Source: Odiellus spinosus (taxonomy: Eukaryota; Arthropoda; Arachnida; Opiliones; Phalangiidae). Taken from it: a DNA stretch of 64,000 nt. Both the position numbers and the translations under genes were made by a program. Under the pieces are notes generated by a model, which saw only the letters and a list, made by a program, of their open reading frames with translations, did no database searches and had not been told where the DNA came from. The stretch spans positions 9,702,601-9,766,600 of the forward strand of contig OY987237.1 in NCBI GenBank assembly GCA_963920705.1, given 5' to 3'. Each line of letters opens with the position of its first letter. Position 1 is the stretch's first letter. Below are positions 23,534 to 36,155 of this stretch, piece after piece.

Positions 23534-24236
23534 AGGGAGGGTGAAGAGGAAAATCAAGTATTTTTCTGATTCCTTAATCATAATTTTTGACATATTTTTA
23601 TCTGAAAAAATTCTTATTTTCATATAAAAATAAATCGAATTATGAAAAAAAAATTAAGTTTTATATCTCAAACATAATACAGTGACTTATCGTCCAATCA
23701 GTGGTCGCGTTAAAAGGCAGTGAGTGTTTACTTTACATTTCGTATGGAAATATAATAAAATGTCCCAAATTCAACAATTTCAAAATTAGGCTTAGCTCGA
23801 ATAAGTCGAGTTATTTCTACAATTTACAAGCTTTCGTCTGTTTTCTTTGACTAAATTAATGGAAAATCCTGGTTAATACACCAAATGGCTCTCCGCTATA
23901 TCGAGAAACTTACTATCTTAAACACCGCGACATAAACTCTAGCCTGATTGGTCGGGAAGCCACGTTATTGAAATATAAGCAAAGTGATAAGCCTAAAAAA
24001 GATTCAAATATTTTTTTCTAATTGAAAAAATTGATCAAAAACTGTGAAAAAGTTCCATAGTCTCTATTAATTTACTAGAATCCAAGGAATAATTAAAAAC
24101 GCTAGTAAAATCTTCAATCATTAATCAATTTTTTTTTCTGACAGTCTAGTGACATTTCCTGAATGTTTTAACAAGTCTTATTTATAATAGGCCTAGTGGA
24201 ATCGATTAAAAAAATTTATAATCCATTTCACCCTCC
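23534..24236. mobile_element. Longer relative of the TTAA element family (putative)
   Basis: The left end AAAGGGAGGGTGAAGAGG and right end CATTTCACCCTCCAT are inverted versions of each other. TTAA follows near the right end (24237-24240), while the left flank reads TCTA instead of TTAA. AATAGGCCTAGTGGAATCGATT near the right end resembles the subterminal motif of the shorter copies. At about 700 bp it is the longest family-like element here, but no transposase frame is visible. Confidence 0.45.
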
Positions 24237-24240
24237 ATTT

Positions 24241-25082
24241 AATTCGACCTTAAATTTTTTATCGATCGTTGTGTGTTGTTAAACTTGTGTTCAAGGTGAA
24301 AAGGCAATATTGGGAAACATGAGGCGGATTGATAAGCAATGTTATACCTATATACTGGTATGGTTAAAATGAATAAATATTATATATTAGAAATAAACAG
24401 AATTTATGTTTCATAATCCCCATTTGAAGAGAATGTACCCCGACAGCGAGTGTTTTTCAAGGTCAAATATGCTAGTAAAAATAAAATGAAAATATTAAGC
24501 AATCAATATATATATATAAAATTAGCTTTTTTCAGGTTACATTCTCCCTTGAAGTTTAATTTAAAATATATAGGAAATTACTACATACTCGATCAGTAGA
24601 GTGATCATTAGAATATGAATGATCCCACTTAATAAAATAATATTATATTATCTATTAGTAATGAATGAAAATTTAAATGAAATTTATATTTTTTAGTTCA
24701 GTTTTTGTCATTTTATATCGCTAACTTATTACCACTTAAGCTGCATTGGAAACCCTGGTGTGAACTCCCCTTGAACTCTATTGTTTCTCCTACATTCCTA
24801 AATTAATCTACTAATTTATGCAACATTTAAGGAGATAAATGGTTATATTAAACACCTGATCTCAAAATGAATAACACGTTGTTTAAAATTTTATTGAAAT
24901 AGACTTAAATACGATTTTGTAAAATACAATATGGTTTTTTTTTCTCGTTATTTCATTTTTATACTTACAAACCTTACGTAGAAAAAGATCAATTCATTAA
25001 TATTCTTTATAGACAAATAACTTGGAAGTTTATTTGGTATTATATTCATTATTGAATAATTTTTTTTTTTATTAATATAAAA
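24241..25082. other. Downstream flank of the membrane-protein gene
   Basis: AT-rich with no coding signal. Another TTAA-element-like end (ACATTCTCCCTTGAAG) lies at about 24539. The 3' UTR of the minus-strand gene ends inside the right edge of this stretch. Confidence 0.45.
25029..25034 (-). terminator. Candidate polyadenylation signal of membrane-protein gene
   Basis: AATAAA on the minus strand, about 50 nt past the stop codon at 25083-25085. A second AATAAA lies closer, at 25068-25073. Position alone supports this. Confidence 0.4.
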
Positions 25083-28000
25083 CTAAGAAATGTGCGTGTC
25101 TTTGGTTTTTCTATAGGCACAACCATCGGTATCCATCACTTTAACCTCGAGATATTCTTCGGTTTCCGTTAAAGTGGTGTTTTCTTCCGTTTCAAGCGTT
25201 TCGTCCGAATCGGGACTGTTAACCACGACCGTGACCGGTTCACCTCTGCCTTGTTTTTTGGTCGTTTTGGCTCCGTTTTCGACATCATCGGCTAATATGG
25301 TCGAGTCCGTAATGGATGTTGGATGGTCGGACGTGGAACTGAGTTCGAATAACCTGCCGGGACACTCTTGTATCGTGGCCACCGATATTTTGACGCCGCT
25401 AGAGTAACTATTGTTTCGAGACAAAAGACCCAACGTGTTCAACACTTCTCTCGACTGAGTGCCGTTGTGGTGAAAGCTTGGATGGGATTTATGAACATTA
25501 CTGCCATTTTCTTGGGTCGATGGTGAATGAATTTGGAGGATTGGAATGTCCTGTTTAATTGGTAAGTAATTTTATGTTAATTCTTTTTTTCGAGTGAAAT
25601 TTATTATTCTAGTTAGTCACGAGTTAAGCCTTGTTCAGATTATATAACTTTTAAATCAAATACATGAGTCGGCATTTTTTTTATAAACAAAATTGTTAGT
25701 TTATCATTTTGGCTGGTTTTGATTTAAAACGTTCTGGGCTAGAAAATAGTTTCTATATATAGTACGATTGATCCTTGAATCATATTAGTAATCCTTGTTA
25801 TGAGTAAATATTCTTGTACGAGAACAGTTCTATTAGATTATTTCTCAAGCTGTGTTTAATCATATACTAATATTTAAGTATCAAAACCTACGCCCCATAA
25901 TTTCTAGGTGAATCATTCAAAAGGGTGTACAAGTAATAATCATGAATGGTTTAATTATTCACAAAGTTTACTCCCTTGAATTTTAATTAGCTTAAAATGA
26001 TTTTCATACCCACGTATATTTACATTAGCGCTAAATTAAACTTAAATCCATTGAAGCTAATGGGTAATAATGACGCTATTATTCTCGACGTTAAATCCCA
26101 TCCTCTCGTCTCGTTCGAGACTCGAATGAATCAGTCAGTTTAAGATTAAAGCAGAATTTCCAGCATAGATTGTCATTTGACTCTATCAAACCAAATCATA
26201 GAAATGAAAGGTAGCGTATGTTTGATACGCGCTGAATGCTGTAACTGAATCTGCGTGTAGTTTAGGCTTTTCGCTCCAAAACATCCAATACATTAGATTA
26301 CTCAAAAGCAATTAATCTAGCGCTTAAATTGCCAAGGCATCGTTAAATCTAGGTTAAATTGATGAGCCTTATATATGAAACTGATTTGATATCAATGATT
26401 TCCATCGTTCACACTTATTATTTGACATACAACTTCGAAAGAAGGTTAAAAATTGAACTTCAATTTTATTTATTTTTAAAAATTAAGTGCTTCACGAGTA
26501 TTTAATAAAACTCTAAATTTTTGATTAAGTTTGAATTTGAGTGAGGTGAGAAATCAACCTGTTACTCAACAACCTCATCCTACAACAGATTATATTTCCA
26601 ATAAATTTCGAACGCAATCGCTATCCCCATCCGGTGAGGTTTCTTTGAAACTCAGTCGATTGAATATGGTTGGTTGAATATTTTCTTTCACTGAAATTCC
26701 AGTCTAACCAAGCTTGAACTTTAATAAAGGACTAAAATGTCGCCTACAAATTGTGAGAAAATTCAAGTTTTTGAATCTAAAGAGTAATTTGTTAAAATGG
26801 GTAATTTTGTGATAGCAAAAATTCATTACTTATTCTAGAAAAGTAACTAACGCCCATTAGCTTCGCGTTTTCAACAAATTGCAAACTATACGTCATAGAT
26901 AACCAAGCTCGAACCGACGCGTAATCAAAACATAAATAGGTACCACCTCTTTGAGATTTTGAATCTCTATATCGGAATTTCACCAAAGAGCGTCGTTTCG
27001 CGTTTCTATATTTACCCCAACTGCCACCGCTAAATTAATCTTACGCCACTTGACGTTAAGAGGGAAGTCAGACTTTAATTTAAAAATCATAGCGGTTTTG
27101 TGAACTTGTTACAGAAAAAATGATTGGATGTTAATATTTAAAACTAGAAAAATATTTTTAAGAGACGAGATTCAACCTAGTTTTTTCTTCACGAAAACCT
27201 TTTACTTCCCCCTGAATTACTTTTCTAGGGTAAGTTATGAGCTTTTGATCATATGTGTTATCTTAAGGACGATTTCAAAGTTTCTGGACAATGTGAACGC
27301 GGTTCTTTAAAACTATATCGTCAATTGGCTAAAATAACCATACCGGAAAAGCGTTTAGTTGTCCGGGATTTCTTCCGCCTCTGTAAACTTGGTATTGAGA
27401 GAAAACGCAAAGGATGCAGTAAATCTGAATCGGAAACGAGAGAAAATGTCTTAATTAACATTTGTAAATCTCGTGGAAGGATTATCTTATATCAGTGCGG
27501 TGGGCGAAACAGTGATAATGTATGGGTGGAAAATAGTGACCTAGCAACCGAGTTAAAGATTCTACAAACTTGTGTTCAAGAACTTAAAAGGGAGTGGGCG
27601 ACAACTCCTGTTTTCCGATGGAGTTTAACCTTAACATCGCGCGTAATTTCACCTAAACTTTTCACATGTTCCCTTCTTTCCTGTCACTATTTTTAGCTAT
27701 ATTCCAAGTTGTATACATTTGGATTGACGCCAATTTAAGGTATGACTTTCTGGATTTCGTATGTCACGAAAGATACCGCGTGAAAGTAACCGTGTCACGT
27801 GCCAGAACGAGTGGGAGTTAACTATTAACCCCATAATAGCCACGCGACCATAGAGATGACGTAAAATGTGTTTTTTTATTTGGAAGAATTTCGAATATGT
27901 TAAATATCTAAATTATTATTCAATTTAGTGATAATGCGAATATTGATATATTCTTGATTATAAATAGATTAGTATTAAACCTGACTAAATGTAACATTAT

Positions 28001-31000
28001 CACTGTTTACCCGTTGACTCATCTATATAATGTTTGTTAATAATTTACATTTATTGCGCATTTGGAGATGTCGATGGCGAATAGAATCACTAGAAACATG
28101 TCTAATTCCTATATAAAGGATTGAAAATGACAGATTGAAGATTAGAGATTGGCGCGAAGTCTTAAACACTAGCGAATCAGTTAAGGAGAAGGGTTTCTGG
28201 GATCGAGTACGTGCGAGTAGACGTATAATAACACATCCGGTTGAATTGATTAAGTTTGTAGGTTTAAATGCAACGTGAAAAGGAATCTTGATATACTGAT
28301 TTTTCACTAAATGTCTCGTTAATTACAAATTAATTTGAAAATTCTTTTTAACTTTTAAGTTTCAACTATGTATTCTGGCATAAATGAGCAGTTATATAAT
28401 TTAATCTTAAAAAATTAGGATAGATAAAAAATGAAATTGGAATAGAGAGGAGGGTTGGTAATTGCAGTTTAGTATGGCTTACTAATTTTATAATCTATCA
28501 AGATTTAAACCCTAGAACGAAGTATAGGTCTTAAATCGCTAGGCTTAGATATTAGACCCTTTGACAAAAATGTCTTAAATTTAAAAAAAATATATAAATA
28601 TAAAACTTACCGATTCGCTGAGTAAATAAAAGGCGATGATTAAGTCCAAGAAGGTAGCCAAGGAAACGGACGAAATCCACGGCAAAAGCAATTGGGGATT
28701 GTCCTGCAATTACATTTGAAGCGTGCTTTAGATTTCACTTGTGAAATATTTTGAAACGATCTTTAATTATCTTCTTGAATAAATAAACTACTGGAATTTC
28801 TGACTGAACGAAAAACACAAGATACTATTGCTATTATCACTCTATAGGGGAACAATCTGTAATTTCATATTAATCCAGCCGCCTATCAAATTCATTGAAA
28901 ATTACGAGCATTGTCATTCAAGAAAATTATTGCAAATGGTGCTGTTAAAGGCATGGGCCTTCATATTCATACAGCATTGAATTTCCATGAGATTTCAATG
29001 GAAAGAAATTCAGGATATCTATTTTCCGGGTTAGTTTTAAATTTATTTGTAGTTTAATATTTGTTTAATTTTTTTTACTGATAGATTAGGCCTATTTAAA
29101 CGCTAAGTAATCGATAAAAGCCACTTGTTGTTAGGTTGCATTCTCCCTTTAATGTGGCAAAAGCCAGAAACGCAGTTCAAGGGGTTTAAAGTTTCGTACG
29201 TCACTAAGACAGTCGAATGATTGGTAATTATAGGCGAAATTATAGGGAGTAGTATTTTATGATTAAATATTAATCTTGCCTTCGTAATTATTACGTTAAT
29301 TTACAAACTTATTCGAGACAAGATTGCTCAATTTTATGATATACACTGCGCCTGTCGATTTTGGGTTGTAATGACATGAGATTTAATTTAGCGCCAAAGA
29401 TTATCGAACAGTGATATTTGCAATTTAGGTTTTGCAGAGGGTTTTCAATTAACAGATTTTAAAGGGAAAGTAAAGAGGAAACTCTAAATTGATTGCGCAC
29501 TAAAAAAATTCAACGAGTGTCTCTTTTGTTGAAAATTCGAAAAAGATTCAGATTTTGGTCTCAAATTACTAGAAATACCTCCAATCAATTAAAAGACCCC
29601 TCTTTTTCGCGCTAAATCTTTATAAAATTTTAAAAACGTGGGTATCATTAATTGAATACTTTAAATTTTCTACTAAGTCGTACATTCTATTAGGGACGTT
29701 ACCTCTTTTTAGTAAAAAAAACTATTTAAAATAAATCCTCTCGAAACGTAATTGAGAAACCTGAAACTCCCTCTCAACTTTTTCAATCCCTTTCACTCTT
29801 ATTTCTCTCTTTTGAAAGAGGTAGTGCGCGGAATTTGTATAACTTTTATTAATTGGAATACAACTCAGGTTTTATCCTTTTGCTAACTAAATCAGAAGAG
29901 AACTAAATCAGAAGATAAAATAAAAAAATTAAAACATTTATTTTTGTGAAAACAATAAATTATTTATCTTCGAATTGTATGTGGATTTGAATTATATATT
30001 TTTTATATTTCACACAAATTCTAATCTAAGCCACTGTTATACATTTTAATACGAGTAACTTGTTAATGAAGCTTCAAGCATTTATCTTCGGATAAACCTT
30101 ATCCGTTTAACGATTATCTGGATTTACAAATTAAATCTTTTTTAGTTCCAAAAAAATAATCCGAATATTATCTGAAAAACTAAGATAATGGTTATACAAT
30201 TTCGAGCACTACCAGTTGCGTCGTCAGGCCTTTTGAAGGGGGGGGGGGGGGGTATTCTAAAACTTCTAATTAAAATCGTAAATTGTATAAATATAACCAA
30301 AATTTAATTTCTTAAATTGCCCAAGTTGAGAACCCAAGATAATTCACTGCATTCTACTTATTTAACTATGAGTGTATGGTATTATAAGAGCTGTAACTGC
30401 GCAAATTGCTATCTATAATCTACCTAATATGCGCATGAAATTGATATTTGGAAAGTATCGCTAGAGAGGGGCTTTTTTTCCCTTTTTTTCATATTTGTGA
30501 AAATATTTATTTAGTTCGAGTTAAAGTGTCAATACTCCTTAACTGGGAGATTTATATGGCAGATTTCATCGCTATACTGTTTACATTTATTTTCATCATC
30601 GATGTTTAAGGCTCTTATGTTTGATTAAGATATTGAGAACTTCATTACCATTTTATTTTAAATCGCATAAGCTAGCTCACTTGAAATATAATGTAACCAC
30701 ACTCCCTAGTGTGTCGTCTAAAGTAAATCTAGGTTTTTGTTGATTTAAGAATTTCCAAATTTGAAAGAGATTAAAAATAAAAAACGCTCTACATAAGTAA
30801 ATCAAAATTCAATTTTGAATATATAGAGTCCATAATCGTCGTGTAAAAATCCCACCCTTAACAACATGCAAAGCACGCTAGTCTAGCATCATTATGACAT
30901 CGAGCCCCTGAGATATAACATTAAAAAGTTTACCCATCCTTGCCCAAATCACCAATACGATATATCTGCAATACTACATCAAGCCGCTGAGATCTAACCC

Positions 31001-31763
31001 ACGCCCACGATCGCATCTTCGCCATTCGCCACTCAGTTCGCTCGTTTACTTTTTAATCATAATATTAATATTTGGGGGAATGCACTACTGGTAGTTTCTG
31101 GGGTAGTAGTTTCTGGGGGTTGGCGTTTGGACAAGATAATCCATACATATTTATTTAATCAGTTAAATATTCGAGATAACATTGAGTTTATCATAGACGT
31201 CTCGTGGATAATTTCAAATTATGAATAAAGATAAACAAACATTATTTTGTCCAAACGCCGACCTCTAGGGGGAGGGGGTTCCCAATAATTACCACGCATA
31301 ATCCAACGATGAGTAGAACGGACGAGAGAACGCAAAGGCCGGAAAAGACTAACGCCATACTACTGATGATCAACAGTGCTAGAAAATATTCTATATTAAA
31401 AATTAATAATTTATCAGAGCAGAAAAATGGTAGGAAATAGATTTTTTTTTTTTTTTTAATACAATAGGGAACAAACAATTATAATTTCTAATAAGACAAT
31501 ATTCTAGCCAGATGAACATCTATTTTCTATTTTAAAGCCTTTATATTTGCTTATTTTCAAGTGTCTGTATTTTCCCCCACTGATTTGAGGCCCTTGCTAA
31601 ATTACTTCATAATTGTCTTGGAATTTTGGGAATGTTAATTAAGCTAGATGTCTATATTGGACCCAATCGTGTCAGATTCAAATATGATAAAATTCTTACC
31701 TCTTACGTTGAAAATGCTGTTTATATGAAAGGCACATGCTGTGACGAAGAATATGTAGAATAG
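25083..31763 (-). CDS. Multi-pass membrane protein, 3' four exons (5' end not found)
   Basis: Exons 5' to 3': 31763-31700, 31378-31293, 28703-28611 and 25550-25083 (stop TAG). Phases join cleanly (0/1, 1/0, 0/0) to give 236 residues. The visible part has hydrophobic stretches at about residues 1-15, 22-50 (GLCVLSSVLLIVGLCV) and 55-79 (LLLPWISSVSLATFL, FLDLIIAFYLL), then a 155-residue hydrophilic, Ser/Thr- and Glu-rich tail encoded by the last exon. The arrangement of short helices with a PW motif resembles insect DUF4728/LAPTM-like four-helix proteins, but that is a weak resemblance. An N-terminal exon must lie upstream, because no ATG precedes the first visible exon. A fourth-helix exon could have been missed in the 3-kb intron between 28610 and 25551, since the flanking phases are both zero. 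Function unknown. Confidence 0.75.
25551..28610 (-). other. 3.06-kb intron of the membrane-protein gene
   Basis: Contains a 147-codon plus-strand open frame (27253-27696) without recognisable domains and a copy of the CACGTGCC dispersed repeat (27766-27860). A missed small exon is possible. Confidence 0.5.
27253..27696 (+). other. 147-codon open frame of doubtful coding status
   Basis: The longest plus-strand ATG frame outside repeats. It is rather basic (a KRKGCSKSESE stretch) and ends in a hydrophobic tail. No family is recognised and there is no clear splice partner. It lies antisense inside an intron of the membrane-protein gene. It could be a fragment of a mobile-element protein, a single-exon orphan or chance. 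Confidence 0.15.
29010..29148. mobile_element. TTAA element, right half only
   Basis: Matches the right half of the complete copies: CTATTTTCCGGGTTAGTTTT, GATTAGGCCTATTTAAACG, then GGTTGCATTCTCCCT followed by TTAA (29149-29152). The left half is missing, so this is a truncated copy. Confidence 0.65.
31117..31264. repeat. Inverted repeat beside an exon donor
   Basis: GGTTGGCGTTTGGACAAGAT (left) is mirrored by TTTGTCCAAACGCCGACC (right), with about 105 bp between. The right arm sits about 29 bp from the donor of exon 31378-31293. The flanks are G-rich (GGGGG tracts). Possibly a small MITE. Confidence 0.5.
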
Positions 31764-31770
31764 CTGTAAA

Positions 31771-34700
31771 TATAATAGTTACACGTTTAAATTTTCTATC
31801 CAAATGTCTACTAATCATTATAAAATCTGATTGTCTATGGACATCTAAATATGACACTAATTATGTGCTGTTTAAGATCTAAATTATTATCTATTTGAGA
31901 GGTAACTCATCAACTGAACTCGGATATACCCAATTAACTCATTCAAAAGTATATATTTGTCTGTTTAATTTTATTATGACACCAAATTATCAAAAACCAT
32001 GAATTATAAGTTAAATTATTTCAAAACTTATATGTGGAAACACGTTAATGTTTTTTTTTTTTCAAAACATTACTAATGCATTCACAATTTTACATACCTA
32101 ATACGATTTACTAAACTAAACCTTATAGATTCTTGTTTTCTATTGTTATTGCCGCCATCAAGAAGCGCCATAATATACAACCAAGGCCTAACTCTTTACC
32201 CCTTTCCTTCCGTAATGGCTGTGCCTACATTTTGGCGCGAAAAAGGATTCGTACTTAAGGAAAAAAAATCATATTTCGAGTAGCTCTATAAGCACTCTGC
32301 AAACATTACTTTTTAATACTATATTCTCTTTATCCACTAACTTAATCCTAATGGGAAATCGCTGAAACTCAAATAGAGAAATTGAAGAAGATATCTCCAA
32401 ACTCCGGTCGTATATAATTTCTTCCTATAACCCCACAGTCAGAAAAAAAGAAACGTTTTGATCTTCATATTAGAATTCTCATCCTTTTTTATGGATTCCA
32501 ATTCCCCCATTTTTTGTTACGCAAAACTAATTTTTAGTCACTATAGTGTTCATGCTCTTATTCACCTCCGCCGCTGCAAAAGGCAGGAACCTACCGCCTC
32601 CGCGAAAAAATAGTCTACTGCCTACGCAAATGATAGACACATGATTCTAAATCTGGGAATTTTTTCTTCTCTCTTAGACACAGGGTTCTACCACCTATGG
32701 CTCCAGAATTTTGGCTTTGGTGCATATGTACCATCTAGATTTTGTTCATCCCTATATTAGGTTTTCTTTTTAAAACCCAGAGCGGTAATTAGATTTTCAG
32801 ATACAAATCAGCCGCGGCATTAAGCTCGTTGCCTTGTTAGAGTGAAAACCACGTAACTCCAAAGAACCAAAGTTGAAAATCTACGAAACATTAACTTCGA
32901 ACCCGAAAATGTCGTAACTTTGCGTAACTACCGTGGCCCCACGAACCATTTTGTTTCTTTTTGTTCGTCACTTCGGTATTCAGTAAAGGACTCGGATTGG
33001 GAAGCGAATCACTTCGAGATTTCAGAAAATATTCCAAAGCTATCCTCTAAGGTTTGAGTACCGGTTTATTAGATTTAGACGAGTGTATATCCATTGCAAA
33101 CTCTGCAAATCCTAAAAATAACTTTCACGATGGTATCCACCCTAGTAATTCTTCACTGGAAGCTTCCGTTTTTGACACGGGTTTACGCCTACATGGCACT
33201 TAAGGAGTCGCGAATTTCCCTCGGGTGCTGCGCTCTTTTTCAACAGAATATTGTAGGATGTAGCAAGTTTAACGTGGTTTATCAGTCCGCGGCAATGTTC
33301 AAAAGTTTGCGAACTTTTCTTGAAAAAGAGAGAGTTCCTTTACGCTCGTACGTCAATCTAACTTCCAAGTTGGGAATTAACTCTGACTCCCCCTTTAGAC
33401 CGTGATGTCAAGTGACCCGGTATTCGGACAATATTAAATCCTTTTACTTTCCATTTTTGGCTCGTCACAGTTGACGACTTCTCCGGCTAATCTTGTAATT
33501 TTTTTCGTTACGCCACATTCAAGGCGATTCGAAGATAATTCTATTCCGCGCGTTATTATATGAAGTTTCAAAGAGATTCGTGGGAAATTTTGGACTGGAA
33601 ATCTATATAGTACTTTCATTTTATTTGAAACAATGAAATGATATCGAGGAAGAATGAAATAAAAGTAGGCCAAAGATAAAGGGGAATACTATGTACTACT
33701 TTCTTATCTATAATGTATAATATTGCGTATCAATCCACATCAGTCCTTCCTATTAACCGAACTCCAATTGAAGAGGGTGATATAAAAATGGAGTTATACT
33801 TAGCAGGCTTTAAAACGACACGAGTTTTAATGTTTTTAGGCGTATTTTATTGTGAAATTGATTAAAAATAAGTAAATAACAATTCTCATCTGCATTACCC
33901 CTTTAAAGGTTGAGATGTTGCCGGCTAAATATTTTTGTCACATTGGCAGTTGATGGACAGCAGGGTTTCATTTTAGAGTGCTTATATTAAATATTTTTTA
34001 TATATATAGGCTAAATCAATCCTAAGTTTAAGAGCACATTTCCTTCATCTCTCATTTGATTTTTTTTTAGTGATGAAGATAACCTCTTGCAGCTTTCTAC
34101 ATTAAATTTTAGAATTGATTCTTCACTGCTTATAGACTACTTATTTTAGCTCTAATTAGGGACAAGTCTGTTTTGTGGTTTTTGTTTCTTTTCCTTTCCA
34201 CCGCGTGTCGCTGTAGAATCTCTTGAAGAATATAAATAACCCATCATGATGCTTGATTGAGCTATATATCACAAACGTCATTATTCTTGTCTTCAAAACC
34301 TTGATAAGTCTAGTTTAGACTATTTTTTTCAAGACTCACCGTATGTTTGGCATGCTCAAACTTTTAAGTGCATTTTACTAATGATTTTATAAATATTTGA
34401 ACGCTCATGATTAATTAAAAATATCGTGTTACTTTATTATCCTTATCATGAAAGTATAAACTTTTCTAAATTGAACTGAATTAGTAATTACCCTAAAAAT
34501 TACAATAAAGTAGATGCGAACAAATCGTACTTTGAAGGTATCGTCCCTGAAGATTCATTGTCGTCTGCTTTTTAATCTGGTCCTAGGGAACAGATACTCT
34601 TGAATTTATTGTATATCTGGGTTCGATTGAATTTGGGTTTGACAAATGAAAGGGTAGGTCAATTAAGCAGACGAAGTTGTAGTCGAAATATCTTTTAATT

Positions 34701-36020
34701 CTCGGTAAAAAAGCCTCCCACCAGGGTGAAACGTTAACGTTAAAATCCTATAGAACGCCTGTACAAGTGTTTCACTTGCCGGACATCAATGTTCAGGGGA
34801 AAAATTCATATTGTTTATAATTGGCGATGGTATAAGTTGTTCCGCCCCATATGTTGTATAATTTAATTAATAATAGAGTTACCATGTATATCGTTATCAT
34901 CTTTTTAAATTTAAATAATTCTAAAGCGTCTTCTTCCTAAAATAGACTGCGCTCGGTTCAGTTATTGTTATTACGAACGAATGTCATTAATTATTTTGGT
35001 TTCACGAATTAAATTCCCCTTGGAAATAAAATTTAATGACTTAGAGGAAGAAGCGATATACCATCGAAGCGACCTTCCAATTTCAACATAAGTTTGGAAA
35101 CTTACTAAAACTGGGGCGGATTAATAAGTAATAGTCTTATTTTAGGGTTAATATAGTTGGAGCAATTACTTCCTAATATGAATATATATTTAGTTCCAAC
35201 TTAAGTTAGCATCTAGTACAAAGGCAGGACTTGAATTAGTTCCAAATAAGTACTTTATCCTGGTAATTTACGCTGTAAATTACAACGGTAATGGTAATTT
35301 ACGGTTCTATATAGTAAATTACTCGAGGAATCTTTTTTGTATTAAAATTTTAACGCTACTACTTTTTAGACTTTGGTATTTGTGTTTAACGTCGCTGAGG
35401 ACTTTTATTGCCCTTCTAAAGTCAAATGGCCATGCGTAAAACAATCACTTCCGTCCAATTGGCCATGGTAAAACCACCCGAATTGGAGGAAACTTAAAAT
35501 CATAGTCTATCTTTGCGTATGCTGCGAACTCAAGGTGGAAAATTGGTCGATCTAAGCCTTTATGCTGAAAGGCAACTGTCAAATCGATTTTTTTTCTCAT
35601 CGTTAAATTCTTTACTATAAAAAATATAAACTTAATCAAGGGCCTACGTAGAATTTTTTTCTCCCATTATTTTAACAGTGACCTTTTATATTTATTCCTT
35701 TTTTTTCGTTAAAAATCCATTACGTTATAAGCATATACTTCTAAGCTCCAAATGATTAGAATCGTGTATAATCGGATTTAACAATATTAAATTTAAAAAT
35801 TTTTGATCTTTCAAATTTTGCTTCATTAGATTTAAAATTTAAATTTGAAAATATTCCTCCATACTTCTAAGGAATAATATAATAGAAATTGATGATTATA
35901 TTACAGAACAAAGACACGAACGGTAGTTCTGAGATCGCATTTAATTTTAATAAACTGATAATATTTTTTTAAATCACTTTTCTTGTTGCAGAATAAATTC
36001 GAGTTATTACTTCAAAAGAA
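31771..36020. other. Gene-poor region upstream of the membrane-protein gene
   Basis: The missing 5' exon(s) of the minus-strand gene should lie here or beyond, but none could be fixed by phase. Contains one copy of a dispersed repeat (32510-32990). Short frames at 33.1-33.7 kb carry no recognisable domain. Confidence 0.45.
32510..32990. repeat. Dispersed repeat with CGTGGCCC block, copy 1
   Basis: Two blocks recur in the same order at 63.34-63.62 kb: TTACGCAAAACTAATTTTTAG...CACTATAGTG...TCATG near 32516, and CGTAACTTTGCGTAACTACC GTGGCCC...CGAACCATTTTG near 32912. Spacing differs (about 390 versus 220 bp). Probably fragments of an older mobile element. Confidence 0.5.
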
Positions 36021-36024
36021 GAAA

Positions 36025-36155
36025 CTGCACTTTCACTAATAAATTTTTGTTTATTTATCGAAGCAATTAGTTCATCTTCATATAACTACCGAAGATGAAA
36101 CTAACCTTGCCGATAAATAAAAAAAAATAAATAAAGTTTATTATTTAAAGTGCAG
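36025..36155. mobile_element. 131-bp fold-back repeat
   Basis: CTGCACTTTCACTAATAAA at the left is mirrored by TTTATTATTTAAAGTGCAG at the right, and the arms continue inward (TTTATTTATCG / CGATAAATAAA, TTCATCTTC / GAAGATGAA) to an 11-nt loop. No target duplication is evident. Confidence 0.6.

Larger units (their letters stand above)
28704..31292 (-). other. 2.6-kb intron of the membrane-protein gene
   Basis: Includes a half copy of the TTAA element (29010-29148), a run of 15 G (30238-30252) and an inverted repeat around GGCGTTTGGACAA (31117-31264). No other coding signal. Confidence 0.55.

Noticed and set aside
25174-25407. 77-codon plus-strand frame
   Set aside because: It is antisense to the last exon of the minus-strand membrane-protein gene.
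32100-32180. Possible first exon of the membrane-protein gene (MALLDGGNNNRK... before a GTATGT donor on the minus strand)
   Set aside because: The donor phase (two bases over) does not match the phase-zero acceptor at 31763, and joining them creates a stop codon.
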